From Parvibaculaceae bacterium Mf 1.05b.01 (lineage in GTDB: Bacteria > Pseudomonadota > Alphaproteobacteria > Parvibaculales > Parvibaculaceae), in NCBI GenBank assembly GCA_000509225.1, contig BAOK01000001.1, positions 1,736,001 through 1,800,000 on the forward strand: a DNA stretch of 64,000 bases. Direction: 5' to 3'. Below are positions 16,288 to 23,695 of this stretch, one piece after another; within the stretch, counting starts at the first letter, position 1, and each line of letters opens with the position of its first letter. The notes under the pieces are model-generated. The model saw only the letters and a list, made by a program, of their open reading frames with translations, ran no database searches and was not told the DNA's origin. Made by a program: the position numbers and the translations under genes.

Positions 16288-16746
16288 TTAGTACTGACCA
16301 CAACTGGCCGTGACAGAAGCGCTTCCTTCCTCAACGGTGGAACATGCGCCACTGCCGAAGCAAAAAGCAGCCGGAACGCCCGAAAAATAGAACCCGATAT
16401 AGGAGTTTCCAGCGCTTTTTTGAAAGGTGCCGGTCATCTCAAACCGCCGGGTCCCGCGGCGCGGGAAGTTGATTACGTCTCCGACTGCGGGTTCGGACAA
16501 GGGAATATAGTCCCGGGCATCAAATACGACACTTGCTGCACCCGTCGCTTTTACTTCGCACCAGCCGGAGAATTCGGTAGAGCCCGCGCCGCTGGCTGCC
16601 ACGGGAAAGCTTGCCCGCTCTCCCAGAGCTATGGTCTGCGTGCCGCCGTCAATGGTTGCCTGCTCGCTCGCCAGAGCCGGCGATGCCAATAACATCAAAG
16701 AAAAACTTGCCGCTGCCACTCTTGCGGTGATGGGTTGTGTGATCAT
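16288..16746 (-). CDS. Secreted hypothetical protein (152 aa), partner of the envelope protein
   Basis: A signal peptide is clear (AAASFSLMLLASPALASEQ, cleavage near residue 26). The mature part is a beta-rich domain with four Cys (SGWCEVK, AAFCFGSGACST, ASCGQY) that could form two disulfides, with Gly/Ser-rich turns. No named family recognised. Together with the 645-aa gene it forms a two-gene exported unit. Transcription probably starts in the short gap after mucR. Confidence 0.7.
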   Translation of the reverse strand: MITQPITARVAAASFSLMLLASPALASEQATIDGGTQTIALGERASFPVAASGAGSTEFSGWCEVKATGAASVVFDARDYIPLSEPAVGDVINFPRRGTRRFEMTGTFQKSAGNSYIGFYFSGVPAAFCFGSGACSTVEEGSASVTASCGQY

Positions 16747-16875
16747 CTCTTATAGGCCTCTCAAAGAACTGCGAACTGATAGTGCACCCTCTGCGTTACG
16801 CCTAGAGTGACCCGCACGTCCTCTGTGGGCAAGCGCGAACAGTCTTGTTGAAAGAGAATTGATGCCTGGTGAGCA

Positions 16876-17292
16876 TTATTTGCTGCCGCGGGTTCCGCCG
16901 TTTTTCTGACCCAGACCCATTTTCTTGGCGAGCTTGGAGCGCGCCGCCGCATAGTTTGGCGCCACCATCGGATAATCTGGCGGCAGACCCCATTTGCGAC
17001 GGTACTCTTCTGGCGAGAGATTATAGTGGGTGCGCAGATGACGCTTCAGTGATTTAAAGCGCTTTCCGTCTTCCAAGCAAATCAGATAGTCAGGCGTGAT
17101 GGACTGGCGCACCGGAACAGCTGGCTCCACAACCAGTTCCTCTTCATTTGTGCCCGCCTGATCGACACTGCTCAGCGCCCCAAACACTGTTTCAATGAGC
17201 GCAGGCACATCGGAGACGTTTACGGCATTGTTCCCAACATATGCCGACACAATCTCGGCGGTCATCTCTACCAGATCCGCCTTATCTTGCAT
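16876..17292 (-). CDS. mucR: MucR/Ros-family zinc-finger transcriptional regulator
   Basis: A 138-residue alphaproteobacterial global regulator. The zinc-binding domain (about residues 66-108) reads YLICLEDGKRFKSLKRHLRT, followed by HYNLSPEEYRRKWGLP, with Cys72, Asp75, His85 and His89 as probable ligands. The N-terminal part (about 1-50) is the helical oligomerisation region. MucR proteins bind AT-rich DNA in H-NS-like fashion, repress exopolysaccharide, motility and surface genes, and in Caulobacter affect the cell cycle. Family members are usually autoregulated. A good promoter is readable upstream (17381-17409), giving a leader of about 80 bases. Confidence 0.95.
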   Translation of the reverse strand: MQDKADLVEMTAEIVSAYVGNNAVNVSDVPALIETVFGALSSVDQAGTNEEELVVEPAVPVRQSITPDYLICLEDGKRFKSLKRHLRTHYNLSPEEYRRKWGLPPDYPMVAPNYAAARSKLAKKMGLGQKNGGTRGSK

Positions 17293-17380
17293 GGAACCAC
17301 TCCACTCAACTGTTCCTTATGGAATATCTAGCTAAAGCGCCTTCTTGATTGTCGTCAGCAGCTAACAATAATGCCGGTGA

Positions 17381-17409
17381 CTTATAGCAATCGAAAGAAA
17401 CACAAGCAA
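17381..17409 (-). promoter_or_regulatory. mucR promoter
   Basis: On the minus strand, TTGCTT (17409-17404) and TATAAG (17386-17381) are separated by exactly 17 bases. Confidence 0.65.
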
Positions 17410-17467
17410 CGCAGCATGAGAATTTAACGCACATTTGACGTTCATTTGTAGTTAATTGCCTCTGCAC

Positions 17468-17505
17468 TTGCAGACAGAAATTTTTATTGTAGGCAATTTG
17501 CAGAC
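17468..17505. repeat. Direct repeat TTGCAGAC, two copies 30 bases apart
   Basis: TTGCAGAC occurs at 17468-17475 and 17498-17505, flanking an AT-rich stretch upstream of the mucR promoter. This would suit cooperative binding of a regulator, MucR itself being one candidate. Chance occurrence cannot be excluded. Confidence 0.4.
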
Positions 17506-17521
17506 CGAAGGTTTTGCCTCA

Positions 17522-18070
17522 CTATCGATCCGCCCCCCTCAGAACACCCAGATCGTCCAAATATCGGTCAAGCGCCACGGTAACAATGTCTTGGTGCGTC
17601 CGGCCCAGTAAAACCCCGGCACCTTTCAGCCTCTGGTGACGATGCTGCTCCAAACGAACGGATACTTTCACCCGCGGCGGCACGGATCGACGTCTTTCGA
17701 CAAGCGGGCTGATGTCATGTGTTCTGCGCTCTGGGCCGGCATAGACCTTTTGGTCAGATTGATCCGTGGTCTGACAGGGATGGGCTCCCGACGGCACTTG
17801 GGATTGAAGTGCAGATTGTGCGGCGCGCCCGGTGCGCTTGGTTCTTTTCGGACCTCTCTTGGGCTTCGCCCGCTTGCCAAATGCTGCGTTAGTATCTGGC
17901 GCAGAGCGGCGCACGGATGCAGGCGTTGCTCCCGTTGCCTCATCCGTATCCGGATTAGCCTGAGCCAGCGGCGGTGGCGTCGCTCCACCGCGCTGCATCA
18001 TATCGGCGGTCAATGTGGCAAATCCATCTGATGCGCGGGACGGGGGTATGGACCGGTTAGAGGCACTCAT
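17522..18070 (-). CDS. Basic protein with C-terminal ribbon-helix-helix-like domain, ParA partner
   Basis: A 182-residue protein. The first 120 residues are disordered and basic (KRAKPKRGPKRTKRTGR, about residues 66-82) with Pro/Ser/Ala-rich stretches. The C-terminal part (about 132-178) reads RVKVSVRLEQHRHQRLKGAG, then a helix with HQDIVTVALDRYLDDLG, the strand-helix-helix order of a ribbon-helix-helix (MetJ/Arc/ParG-like) DNA-binding fold. AGGAG precedes the ATG at 18070. It lies 73 bases downstream of the ParA gene on the same strand, so it is the likely cognate cargo adaptor or centromere-binding partner; there is no ParB. Role is inferred. Confidence 0.75.
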   Translation of the reverse strand: MSASNRSIPPSRASDGFATLTADMMQRGGATPPPLAQANPDTDEATGATPASVRRSAPDTNAAFGKRAKPKRGPKRTKRTGRAAQSALQSQVPSGAHPCQTTDQSDQKVYAGPERRTHDISPLVERRRSVPPRVKVSVRLEQHRHQRLKGAGVLLGRTHQDIVTVALDRYLDDLGVLRGADR

Positions 18071-18143
18071 GGTTGGGTCTCCTGGCTGCGAGGCAGGTAG
18101 GTCTGCACAGTGTACTCACGGGGATTGGGAATTCGATTTTGGA

Positions 18144-18887
18144 TCAGTGCCCGGCTCTGCGGCCAAATGCAGGTGCCTGGCGACCCAACGCGTTTACGTT
18201 GCTCGGGACGTGGCTGCCAAACGCGTCGGTTGGTACCTGGCTTTGAGCGGGCCGGAGTCGATCAATGCGGTCGGCCAAATAAGCCCACAATGCGTCGACT
18301 TCCGCTGCGCTCTTTCCATTGGGTTTGGTTTCCATCACCGTGCGTCCATCAATCATGCTTGCGGCAAAATCAACCCGGTGATGCAGCGTCACTGGCGCCA
18401 CCGTTCCGTGCTGGGACAAGGCGACGGCGGCATCGGCGGTGATCCGAGTCCTAGCGGTTGCTGCATTCACCACGAACACCAAGGGCTTGTCATGCCATTG
18501 GGCAATATCGACGGTTGGGCCGACGGCGCGCAAATCATGGGGGCTCGGACGTGTCGGCACGACGACCATATCGGCGTAGGACACAACGTCAGAGATCGCG
18601 CGGGTCACGGCCGGCGGCGTGTCGACAATCGCAAGCCTCATGCCTGCCTGGGCCGCTTCGCGCAGTGCGGGCCCGACACCGCCATAGTCAGACTGAAACA
18701 GGGTTGGCCCCTCGAGCGAGCGGACTTCCATCCATTTCTGCAAGCTGCCTTGAGGGTCGGTATCAATCAGGCCCACCGGTCCTGCGCCCGCCAAATGAGC
18801 AGCGATTGCCGCGTGACCTGCGAGGGTCGTCTTCCCGACACCTCCTTTTTGAGCCGCGAAGACCAGAACAAACATTTCCGTCGACAT
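18144..18887 (-). CDS. ParA-family ATPase
   Basis: A 247-residue deviant Walker ATPase. Motif A is KGGVGKTT (about residues 14-21), the second motif is DTDPQGSL (about 42-49), and motif B is in LAIVDTPPAV (about 82-91). The conserved lysine of the deviant Walker box is present. Such ATPases position plasmids, chromosomes or protein clusters along the nucleoid. Start ATG at 18887 was chosen because AAGGAG stands just upstream; the frame is open further but has no such site. A C-terminal tail (PSNVNALGRQAPAFGRRAGH) is low-complexity and basic. Its neighbour is an RHH-like protein rather than ParB, so this is not the main chromosome-partition ParA. Confidence 0.92.
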   Translation of the reverse strand: MSTEMFVLVFAAQKGGVGKTTLAGHAAIAAHLAGAGPVGLIDTDPQGSLQKWMEVRSLEGPTLFQSDYGGVGPALREAAQAGMRLAIVDTPPAVTRAISDVVSYADMVVVPTRPSPHDLRAVGPTVDIAQWHDKPLVFVVNAATARTRITADAAVALSQHGTVAPVTLHHRVDFAASMIDGRTVMETKPNGKSAAEVDALWAYLADRIDRLRPAQSQVPTDAFGSHVPSNVNALGRQAPAFGRRAGH

Positions 18888-19073
18888 TACACCACTCCTT
18901 CGAGCGAAACCTGCCGGTGACCAGTGACCAGCGAAGCTCACCCTAAGGAGCCACGAGTTAACAGAAAATCAAACGAACAATTCGTCTCAAACCCAGCTAA
19001 AACATTGACAAAACTGTATTTTTTCGCATTTTGAGTGGCAGGTGGCGGCGCGTTGATTGGGGCCCAAAGAAAC

Positions 19074-20129
19074 ATGTTTTTACGCGATATCTGGTATTTT
19101 GCAGTTCCAGGAGAAAGCCTGGCGCCTGGTGCGATGGTGCACAAAGTTCTCCTGGGCGACCCGATTGTTATCGGCCGAGAAGCTGACGGCACGCCGTTTG
19201 CGCTGCGCGATATCTGTCCCCACCGTGGCGTGCCGCTTTCAGCTGGCGCCCTCTTCTCTCCACAGACGAGCGGTTGTGGCACCAGCGCCATTGAGTGCCC
19301 TTATCATGGATGGAAATTCCGGCCTGACGGGCAGTGTGCGGAAATCCCTTCACTCGTACCCGACCAGGATATGGATATTGAGCGCATCAGGGTGCGGTCC
19401 TATCCGGTGCGTGAGATCCAGGGAAATATCTGGATCTACATGGCCGATGAGGCTCATCCAGATGCGGCACCTACGATTGATCCGCCGCAGGTGCCAGACT
19501 TTGACGAGACAGTGCCGAATATTCGCGAGTCCATGATTTTCGACTGCCATATCGATCATGCAGTGATTGGCTTGATGGACCCGGCACACGGGCCGTTTGT
19601 GCACCAGGCCTGGTGGTGGCGGTCGTCGAAATCGATCCATGAGAAAGCGAAAGACTTTGCGCCCAACCCGCGCGGCTTCACGATGGTCGCGCATACGCCC
19701 TCATCCAATTCAGCCGGTTACAAGGTGCTTGGTGGCACACCCGTCACAGAAATCTCGTTCCAGCTCCCGGGCATCCGCATTGAGCATATCAAGATCGGCA
19801 AAAACACTGTGTGCGGTCTGACAACGGTCACGCCCCTGGATGAAAAGCGAACTGAGATCACTCAGACGTTTTACTGGACGATGCCGTTTCTCTCTTTTGC
19901 AAAACCCATTGCCCGCCAGTTCATGCGCGCCTTCCTGGGCCAGGACCGGGACATGGTCAATCTGCAACAGAAGGGCCTTAAGTTCGAGCCGCGCCTCATG
20001 CTGATCAATGATTCAGATGTGCAGGCAAAGTGGTATCACCGACTTAAGACCGAATGGGCAAAGTCGGTGGAAGACGGCAGCGAATTTGTTAATCCGATTG
20101 AGCCCATCACGCTGCGCTGGCGGAGCTAG
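19074..20129 (+). CDS. Rieske non-heme iron aromatic ring-hydroxylating oxygenase, alpha subunit
   Basis: A 351-residue oxygenase component. The [2Fe-2S] Rieske ligands are Cys48-x-His50 (CPHRG) and Cys75-x2-His78 (CPYHGW). The catalytic domain carries MDPAHGPFVHQ (about residues 172-182), where the two His ligate mononuclear iron and an upstream Asp/Glu transfers electrons. The order and length fit the vanillate demethylase/phenoxybenzoate-type group. No reductase or ferredoxin gene is adjacent, so electrons must come from elsewhere. Start ATG at 19074 matches family N-termini (MFLRDIWYFA); an in-frame GTG exists at 19035. A TTGACA at 19005-19010 may be its -35 box, but the -10 is poor. It is followed by a DinB-like gene 37 bases on. 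Confidence 0.93.
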   Translation: MFLRDIWYFAVPGESLAPGAMVHKVLLGDPIVIGREADGTPFALRDICPHRGVPLSAGALFSPQTSGCGTSAIECPYHGWKFRPDGQCAEIPSLVPDQDMDIERIRVRSYPVREIQGNIWIYMADEAHPDAAPTIDPPQVPDFDETVPNIRESMIFDCHIDHAVIGLMDPAHGPFVHQAWWWRSSKSIHEKAKDFAPNPRGFTMVAHTPSSNSAGYKVLGGTPVTEISFQLPGIRIEHIKIGKNTVCGLTTVTPLDEKRTEITQTFYWTMPFLSFAKPIARQFMRAFLGQDRDMVNLQQKGLKFEPRLMLINDSDVQAKWYHRLKTEWAKSVEDGSEFVNPIEPITLRWRS

Positions 20130-20166
20130 CTCTATAGCCGACATCAGGGAGAGCGAGGAGTTGGTC

Positions 20167-20586
20167 ATGAGAGATCTGATGCTAGAAAACCTGAAGACCC
20201 GGTTCGCGGCATATGATGATTTGGCGATTGGCCTCAGTGACTCCGCGTTAGACGCGCGCATTGATGTTCCCAAACACAAGTCCCTGAAAGAGCATTTGTG
20301 GTGCGTGGTTGGCGCTCGCGAGAGCCATGCTGATGCCCTTGAAGCAGGAGTCTGGCAGGGCTTCAACTGCTCAATGACAGCTTATTCCGCGGATGATTTC
20401 AGGACCGCTCTTACTTCTTCCGCAGATCGCGTGGTGCAGGTAGCGCATACCATTCAGGATTGGACAGATGAACACGATCGCCTTCTCGCCACAATTTGCG
20501 AACACGAAGTGATGCATGAGGGACAGATCATCCGTCACGTCTATGCGATGAATGAAACCCTGCCCGCCTCCTGGAAATGGGCGTAA
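20167..20586 (+). CDS. DinB-like (YfiT-type) putative metal-dependent hydrolase
   Basis: A 139-residue four-helix-bundle protein of the DinB/YfiT superfamily. The first helix is MRDLMLENLKTRFAAYDDL; a His is near EHLWCVVGARESHADAL, and the C-terminal EHEVMHEGQIIRHVYAM gives the His-x3-His-like metal-site pattern, ending in PASWKWA. Start ATG at 20167 has GAGGAG upstream. DinB-like proteins include mycothiol/bacillithiol-dependent enzymes and other small-molecule transferases; the role here is unknown. Its close spacing after the Rieske oxygenase suggests a shared transcript. Confidence 0.8.
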   Translation: MRDLMLENLKTRFAAYDDLAIGLSDSALDARIDVPKHKSLKEHLWCVVGARESHADALEAGVWQGFNCSMTAYSADDFRTALTSSADRVVQVAHTIQDWTDEHDRLLATICEHEVMHEGQIIRHVYAMNETLPASWKWA

Positions 20587-20615
20587 AAAGCCCTCATTTC
20601 TTTCCGCGATTCACA

Positions 20616-20650
20616 AAAGCCCCGCAGGTTTCCCAGCGGGGCTTCTTTTC
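20616..20650. terminator. Bidirectional rho-independent terminator
   Basis: AAGCCCCGC (20617-20625) and GCGGGGCTT (20636-20644) flank a 10-base loop. CTTTTC follows on the plus strand and TTTTGTG on the minus strand, so the hairpin ends both the DinB-like gene and the convergent OmpW gene. Confidence 0.88.
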
Positions 20651-20665
20651 GTCAAGAGTGCTCGA

Positions 20666-21310
20666 CTAGAAACGGTATCCGAAACCGGCACCGAAGATCC
20701 AAGGATCAAGATCCACGTCGGCAGTGATGGCACCACCATTGATGCTGACATCTGTGTTGAGCCACAGCTTCTTCACATCAATGTTGAAGACCCATTGATT
20801 TCCCAGATCGTAGTCCATGCCAGCCTGCAGCGCATACCCGAAGCCATCTTCATAATCGATGGAGGCAACTGCGCCACTGTCTTCACCGTAGAAGATCGTG
20901 TAGTTGATCCCGGCACCGACATAGGGGCGGAACTGATCTTTTGGCGTGAAGTGATATTGCAACAAGAGCGTTGGGGGCAGCACCCAGACATCGCCCAGAT
21001 CAACGCCAGCCGTCGCCGACATATCGTGTGGCGAGGTGGCCAGAATGAGCTCGGCGGCAATATTGTCGGTGAAGAAGTAAGTGATATCGAGTTCGGGTAC
21101 CACAGCACCATCGGCTTCCACCGTGCCCGCCAAACCGGTGACCGATGCGCTTTCATCCGGCGACACATAAATGCCGCGAACACGGATCAACCAAGGGCTG
21201 TCACCGCCTTCTGCGCGCGCTTCAACCGCACTTCCAAAAAACCCCAAAGCGCCCGTCGTGAGCCCCAATGCGAGGGCTAGTGCACTTGTAACCACCCCTA
21301 ACTTTTTCAT
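20666..21310 (-). CDS. ompW: OmpW-family outer membrane beta-barrel protein
   Basis: A 214-residue precursor with a signal peptide (MKKLGVVTSALALALGLTTGALG, cleavage near AEARAEG). The mature barrel carries OmpW features: WLIRVRGIYVSP, VVPELDITYFFTDNIAAELIL, LPPTLLLQYHF, FRPYVGAGINYT and the C-terminal aromatic WIFGAGFGYRF needed for outer-membrane insertion. OmpW forms a narrow hydrophobic channel. The start is either ATG at 21310 or 21313; the first follows GAGGAG at a better distance. An exact TTGAT-N4-ATCAA box lies 110 bases upstream, suggesting oxygen-responsive control. Confidence 0.93.
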   Translation of the reverse strand: MKKLGVVTSALALALGLTTGALGFFGSAVEARAEGGDSPWLIRVRGIYVSPDESASVTGLAGTVEADGAVVPELDITYFFTDNIAAELILATSPHDMSATAGVDLGDVWVLPPTLLLQYHFTPKDQFRPYVGAGINYTIFYGEDSGAVASIDYEDGFGYALQAGMDYDLGNQWVFNIDVKKLWLNTDVSINGGAITADVDLDPWIFGAGFGYRF

Positions 21311-21419
21311 CATCTTCTCCTCGTAATGCACACGCTCTCGGTGCGGTCAGTGAGGAGGGGCACGTCCCAAGGGCCCCTTCTCTTCGATCTGACAATCTGT
21401 CGGATTGAGAGAAGCAGCC

Positions 21420-21433
21420 TTGATCCGGATCAA
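21420..21433. promoter_or_regulatory. FNR/FixK-type box TTGATCCGGATCAA
   Basis: A perfect 14-base palindrome identical to the FNR-family consensus TTGAT-N4-ATCAA, upstream of ompW. In E. coli ompW responds to FNR and oxygen, so the site is functionally plausible. The core promoter is not readable with confidence. Confidence 0.7.
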
Positions 21434-21504
21434 TTTTCCGTGTTGTGCGACAAAATGCGCAGGTTTTCTTGCATCCAGCCTGCAGCTTGCGAGGTATCCG
21501 TTCG

Positions 21505-22422
21505 TCAAATTGCCTGGGCGGTGGCTTCCTGCCGCCATCTGACTTTGAGAAAGGCTGAGAGCCCATCAATGGCCTGTTCGCCTTCCGGCAACATTGGGAA
21601 GAAGGCATGCCAGACATGGATCATGCGATCCCAAACTTCCAGCTTACAGTCCACGCCTGCGGCCCTCGCCTTCTTCTCAAATTCACGGCTATCGTCCAGC
21701 AACACTTCAGCGTCCCCCACCTGCAAGAAGAGGGGCGGCAGGCCTTTGAGGTCGGCGAGTAAAGGAGAGGCAAGCGGATCATCCGCCGACGCACCGCCGA
21801 GATATTCTTCTCCGGTCTGGATGATGCCCGCTGGCTCAATCATTGGGTCGGCGTCCGCCCGGGTTTTGTAGGTTTCCGACCGTCCGGTGAGGTCAGTCCA
21901 TGGGCTGAGGCCAATTGCGGCGGCGGGCATGGGTAGGCCCATGTCCCGTGCTTTGAGCAAGGTAGCAAAGGTCAGTCCACCCCCGGCAGAATCCCCTCCG
22001 ACGGCAAGCTTGGCTGGTGAAACACCTTCATCCAGCAATGCTTTGTAGGCGGCAACACCATCCTCAACGGCTGCGGGAAATGGATTTTCAGGCGCCAGAC
22101 GATAGTCAAAGCTAATGACCCGCGCATCGGCTGCTGTCGCAAACCGTGCGGTGAGGTTTGCATGAGAGTTGGGAGAGCCCATGACATATCCGCCACCATG
22201 AAAATAGAGCAATGTGTGCTCAGGCTCTTTGCCTTCAGGCTTAAAGACCTGCGCGGGACGACCGGCAAGCTCAATATTGTCCCGGCTGACCCCCTGCGGC
22301 TCACCAAAGGCAGCCGACATTGCATCCATGGATGCCCGACGGTCTTCCAATGATAGGCCTTCACGGCCCATATCAGCCTGTTTCAACAGCTCAATAACCT
22401 GATCGATTGGCTCTGCAGACAT
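21505..22422 (-). CDS. Alpha/beta hydrolase, HSL-type esterase/lipase
   Basis: A 305-residue esterase of the hormone-sensitive-lipase family. The oxyanion motif HGGGY is at about residues 75-79; the nucleophile motif GDSAGG has Ser at about 145; the acid is in the VGDAEVLLDD region and the catalytic His in IHVWHAF near residue 274. Typical substrates are short acyl esters of aromatic or aliphatic alcohols; natural substrate unknown. The motif set is complete, so the enzyme should be active. It is read in the same direction as ompW. Confidence 0.93.
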   Translation of the reverse strand: MSAEPIDQVIELLKQADMGREGLSLEDRRASMDAMSAAFGEPQGVSRDNIELAGRPAQVFKPEGKEPEHTLLYFHGGGYVMGSPNSHANLTARFATAADARVISFDYRLAPENPFPAAVEDGVAAYKALLDEGVSPAKLAVGGDSAGGGLTFATLLKARDMGLPMPAAAIGLSPWTDLTGRSETYKTRADADPMIEPAGIIQTGEEYLGGASADDPLASPLLADLKGLPPLFLQVGDAEVLLDDSREFEKKARAAGVDCKLEVWDRMIHVWHAFFPMLPEGEQAIDGLSAFLKVRWRQEATAQAI

Positions 22423-22534
22423 GGTTTTCCTCCCAATTTGCCGTGCTCCGCTTGGGCGGCGCGTCGGCGTCTCCTGTTTTCGTTTAAGTCATGATGAACC
22501 AAAGAGTGCCCAGCGAAAAGAACATCCGTTAAGA

Positions 22535-22555
22535 ATTCGCCGTGCGCGAGCGAAT
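22535..22555. promoter_or_regulatory. Inverted repeat ATTCGC-N9-GCGAAT, possible toxin-antitoxin operator
   Basis: A 6-base dyad 83-103 bases upstream of the toxin-like gene. A TTGACA hexamer follows (22569-22574), but no good -10 is paired with it. The dyad could be bound by the XRE-type antitoxin. Confidence 0.35.
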
Positions 22556-22637
22556 CGGCGTATTTTGATTGACAGGTGGCGAGGATTGCCCAGCGCATGT
22601 GTGCCATGTGCCCAGGGCGAACTCAGGGATATTGACG

Positions 22638-22931
22638 ATGGAAAATGTGGCCTATTTTGGCGGCGCGGAGAATGCCCATGGCATTGCCTATAGCCGCAGT
22701 GCCTTCCATCAAATGTCACGCCTTACCAAACACCACCGGTCACAGCTGAAGGACGCTCTCATGTCCATGCGAAGCGACGACAGCAATGACGAAGTGCTTA
22801 CCGGGTCGCGGCGTACTCGGCGGCTTGATGATGGCTTGCGGTTTGTTTTTGAACGCAATGGAAGCGCGCTGACTGTGCTGGCCATCACAGATGCCGGCTT
22901 CCCGCCCCAAGCAAAGGACATTCCCCCATGA
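22638..22931 (+). CDS. RelE/HigB-like toxin, putative
   Basis: A 97-residue basic protein. Its C-terminal part (RRLDDGLRFVFERNGSALTV, about 68-85) follows the RelE/ParE pattern in which a core arginine-rich strand is followed by a second strand ending in a short hydrophobic run. The N-terminal part is less typical (YFGGAENAHGIAYSRSAFHQM). It is followed by the XRE-antitoxin gene with an ATGA overlap, toxin first as in higBA. The catalytic residues cannot be assigned with confidence, so this is a probable, not proven, toxin. Confidence 0.6.
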   Translation: MENVAYFGGAENAHGIAYSRSAFHQMSRLTKHHRSQLKDALMSMRSDDSNDEVLTGSRRTRRLDDGLRFVFERNGSALTVLAITDAGFPPQAKDIPP

Positions 22932-23683
22932 GTTCTTCATTAAAACAGGACAGCCGGTCTTCTGAGCCACAGCTGGTTTATGGGCCAGGCGGAGAAGCAC
23001 TCTATGCTCTGGTCCCAGTTGCTGACTATGAACAGCTCAAACGCGCCGCTGAGGATATTGTCGATATCAAAGCAGCGAATGAAGCCCTTCTGGGCGACCG
23101 TGCCGACCTTATTCCGGCAGAAGTCGTGCACCGGATCGCTGACGGAGAGAACCCGGTTCGCGTCTGGCGGGAACATCGCGGACTTAAAGGTGTCGAGCTT
23201 GCAAGAGCCGCCGGGATCAGTCCGGCCTATCTCTCTGAAATCGAGACCGGCAAGAAAGATGGCACGTTCCGAACCATGACGGCGATCGGCCACTGTCTCG
23301 GTCTGCCGCTTGATGACCTTGCGCCCATCGCAGATGACGACGAACGGGTGAGCCGCGAGCAGGCCGCGCGGATCAATGATATCCGCGCGCAGATCCGCTT
23401 TATTGAAGGTCTGATTGTCGGCCCCGGCGATTTCAGCACTGGTGCCGTGCGACAGGCTGCTGCCACACTCGCAACAGACGCGGAGCAGATGCTCACTGAG
23501 AACGGGGAGCAGTCTGACTGGCTGCCGCAGGTTCTGGAGGGGGTGGAAGAGATCCTCGACCTCATCGACCGTGCTGAGGGTGATATTATCGAGACCGCGC
23601 GCTCAACACGGGCCGATCTGGAAAAGGTGGTCACGCTCAGCGCTTTTCGGGCCCCGATAAACCCGTCAGGTGGCGCCACTTAG
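22928..23683 (+). CDS. XRE-family antitoxin-like protein with extra N- and C-terminal regions
   Basis: A 251-residue protein. The first 75 residues resemble the N-terminal module of HTH antitoxins (LVPVADYEQLKRAAEDIVDI, then PAEVVHRIADGENPVRVWRE). The helix-turn-helix is LKGVELARAAGISPAYLSEI (about 86-105) with ETGKKDG. A long C-terminal helical extension (about 135-251) continues with RAQIRFIEGLIVGPGDFS and a coiled-coil-like stretch. The extension is unusual for an antitoxin and may mediate oligomerisation or ligand control. It starts within the toxin-like stop (ATGA overlap). Confidence 0.7.
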   Translation: MSSSLKQDSRSSEPQLVYGPGGEALYALVPVADYEQLKRAAEDIVDIKAANEALLGDRADLIPAEVVHRIADGENPVRVWREHRGLKGVELARAAGISPAYLSEIETGKKDGTFRTMTAIGHCLGLPLDDLAPIADDDERVSREQAARINDIRAQIRFIEGLIVGPGDFSTGAVRQAAATLATDAEQMLTENGEQSDWLPQVLEGVEEILDLIDRAEGDIIETARSTRADLEKVVTLSAFRAPINPSGGAT

Positions 23684-23695
23684 CAAGCGCGCCTC

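Noticed and set aside
18015-18920. 301-codon plus-strand frame opposite the ParA gene
   Set aside because: The minus strand encodes a complete ParA with Walker motifs; the plus-strand product is His/Gly-rich without any motif.
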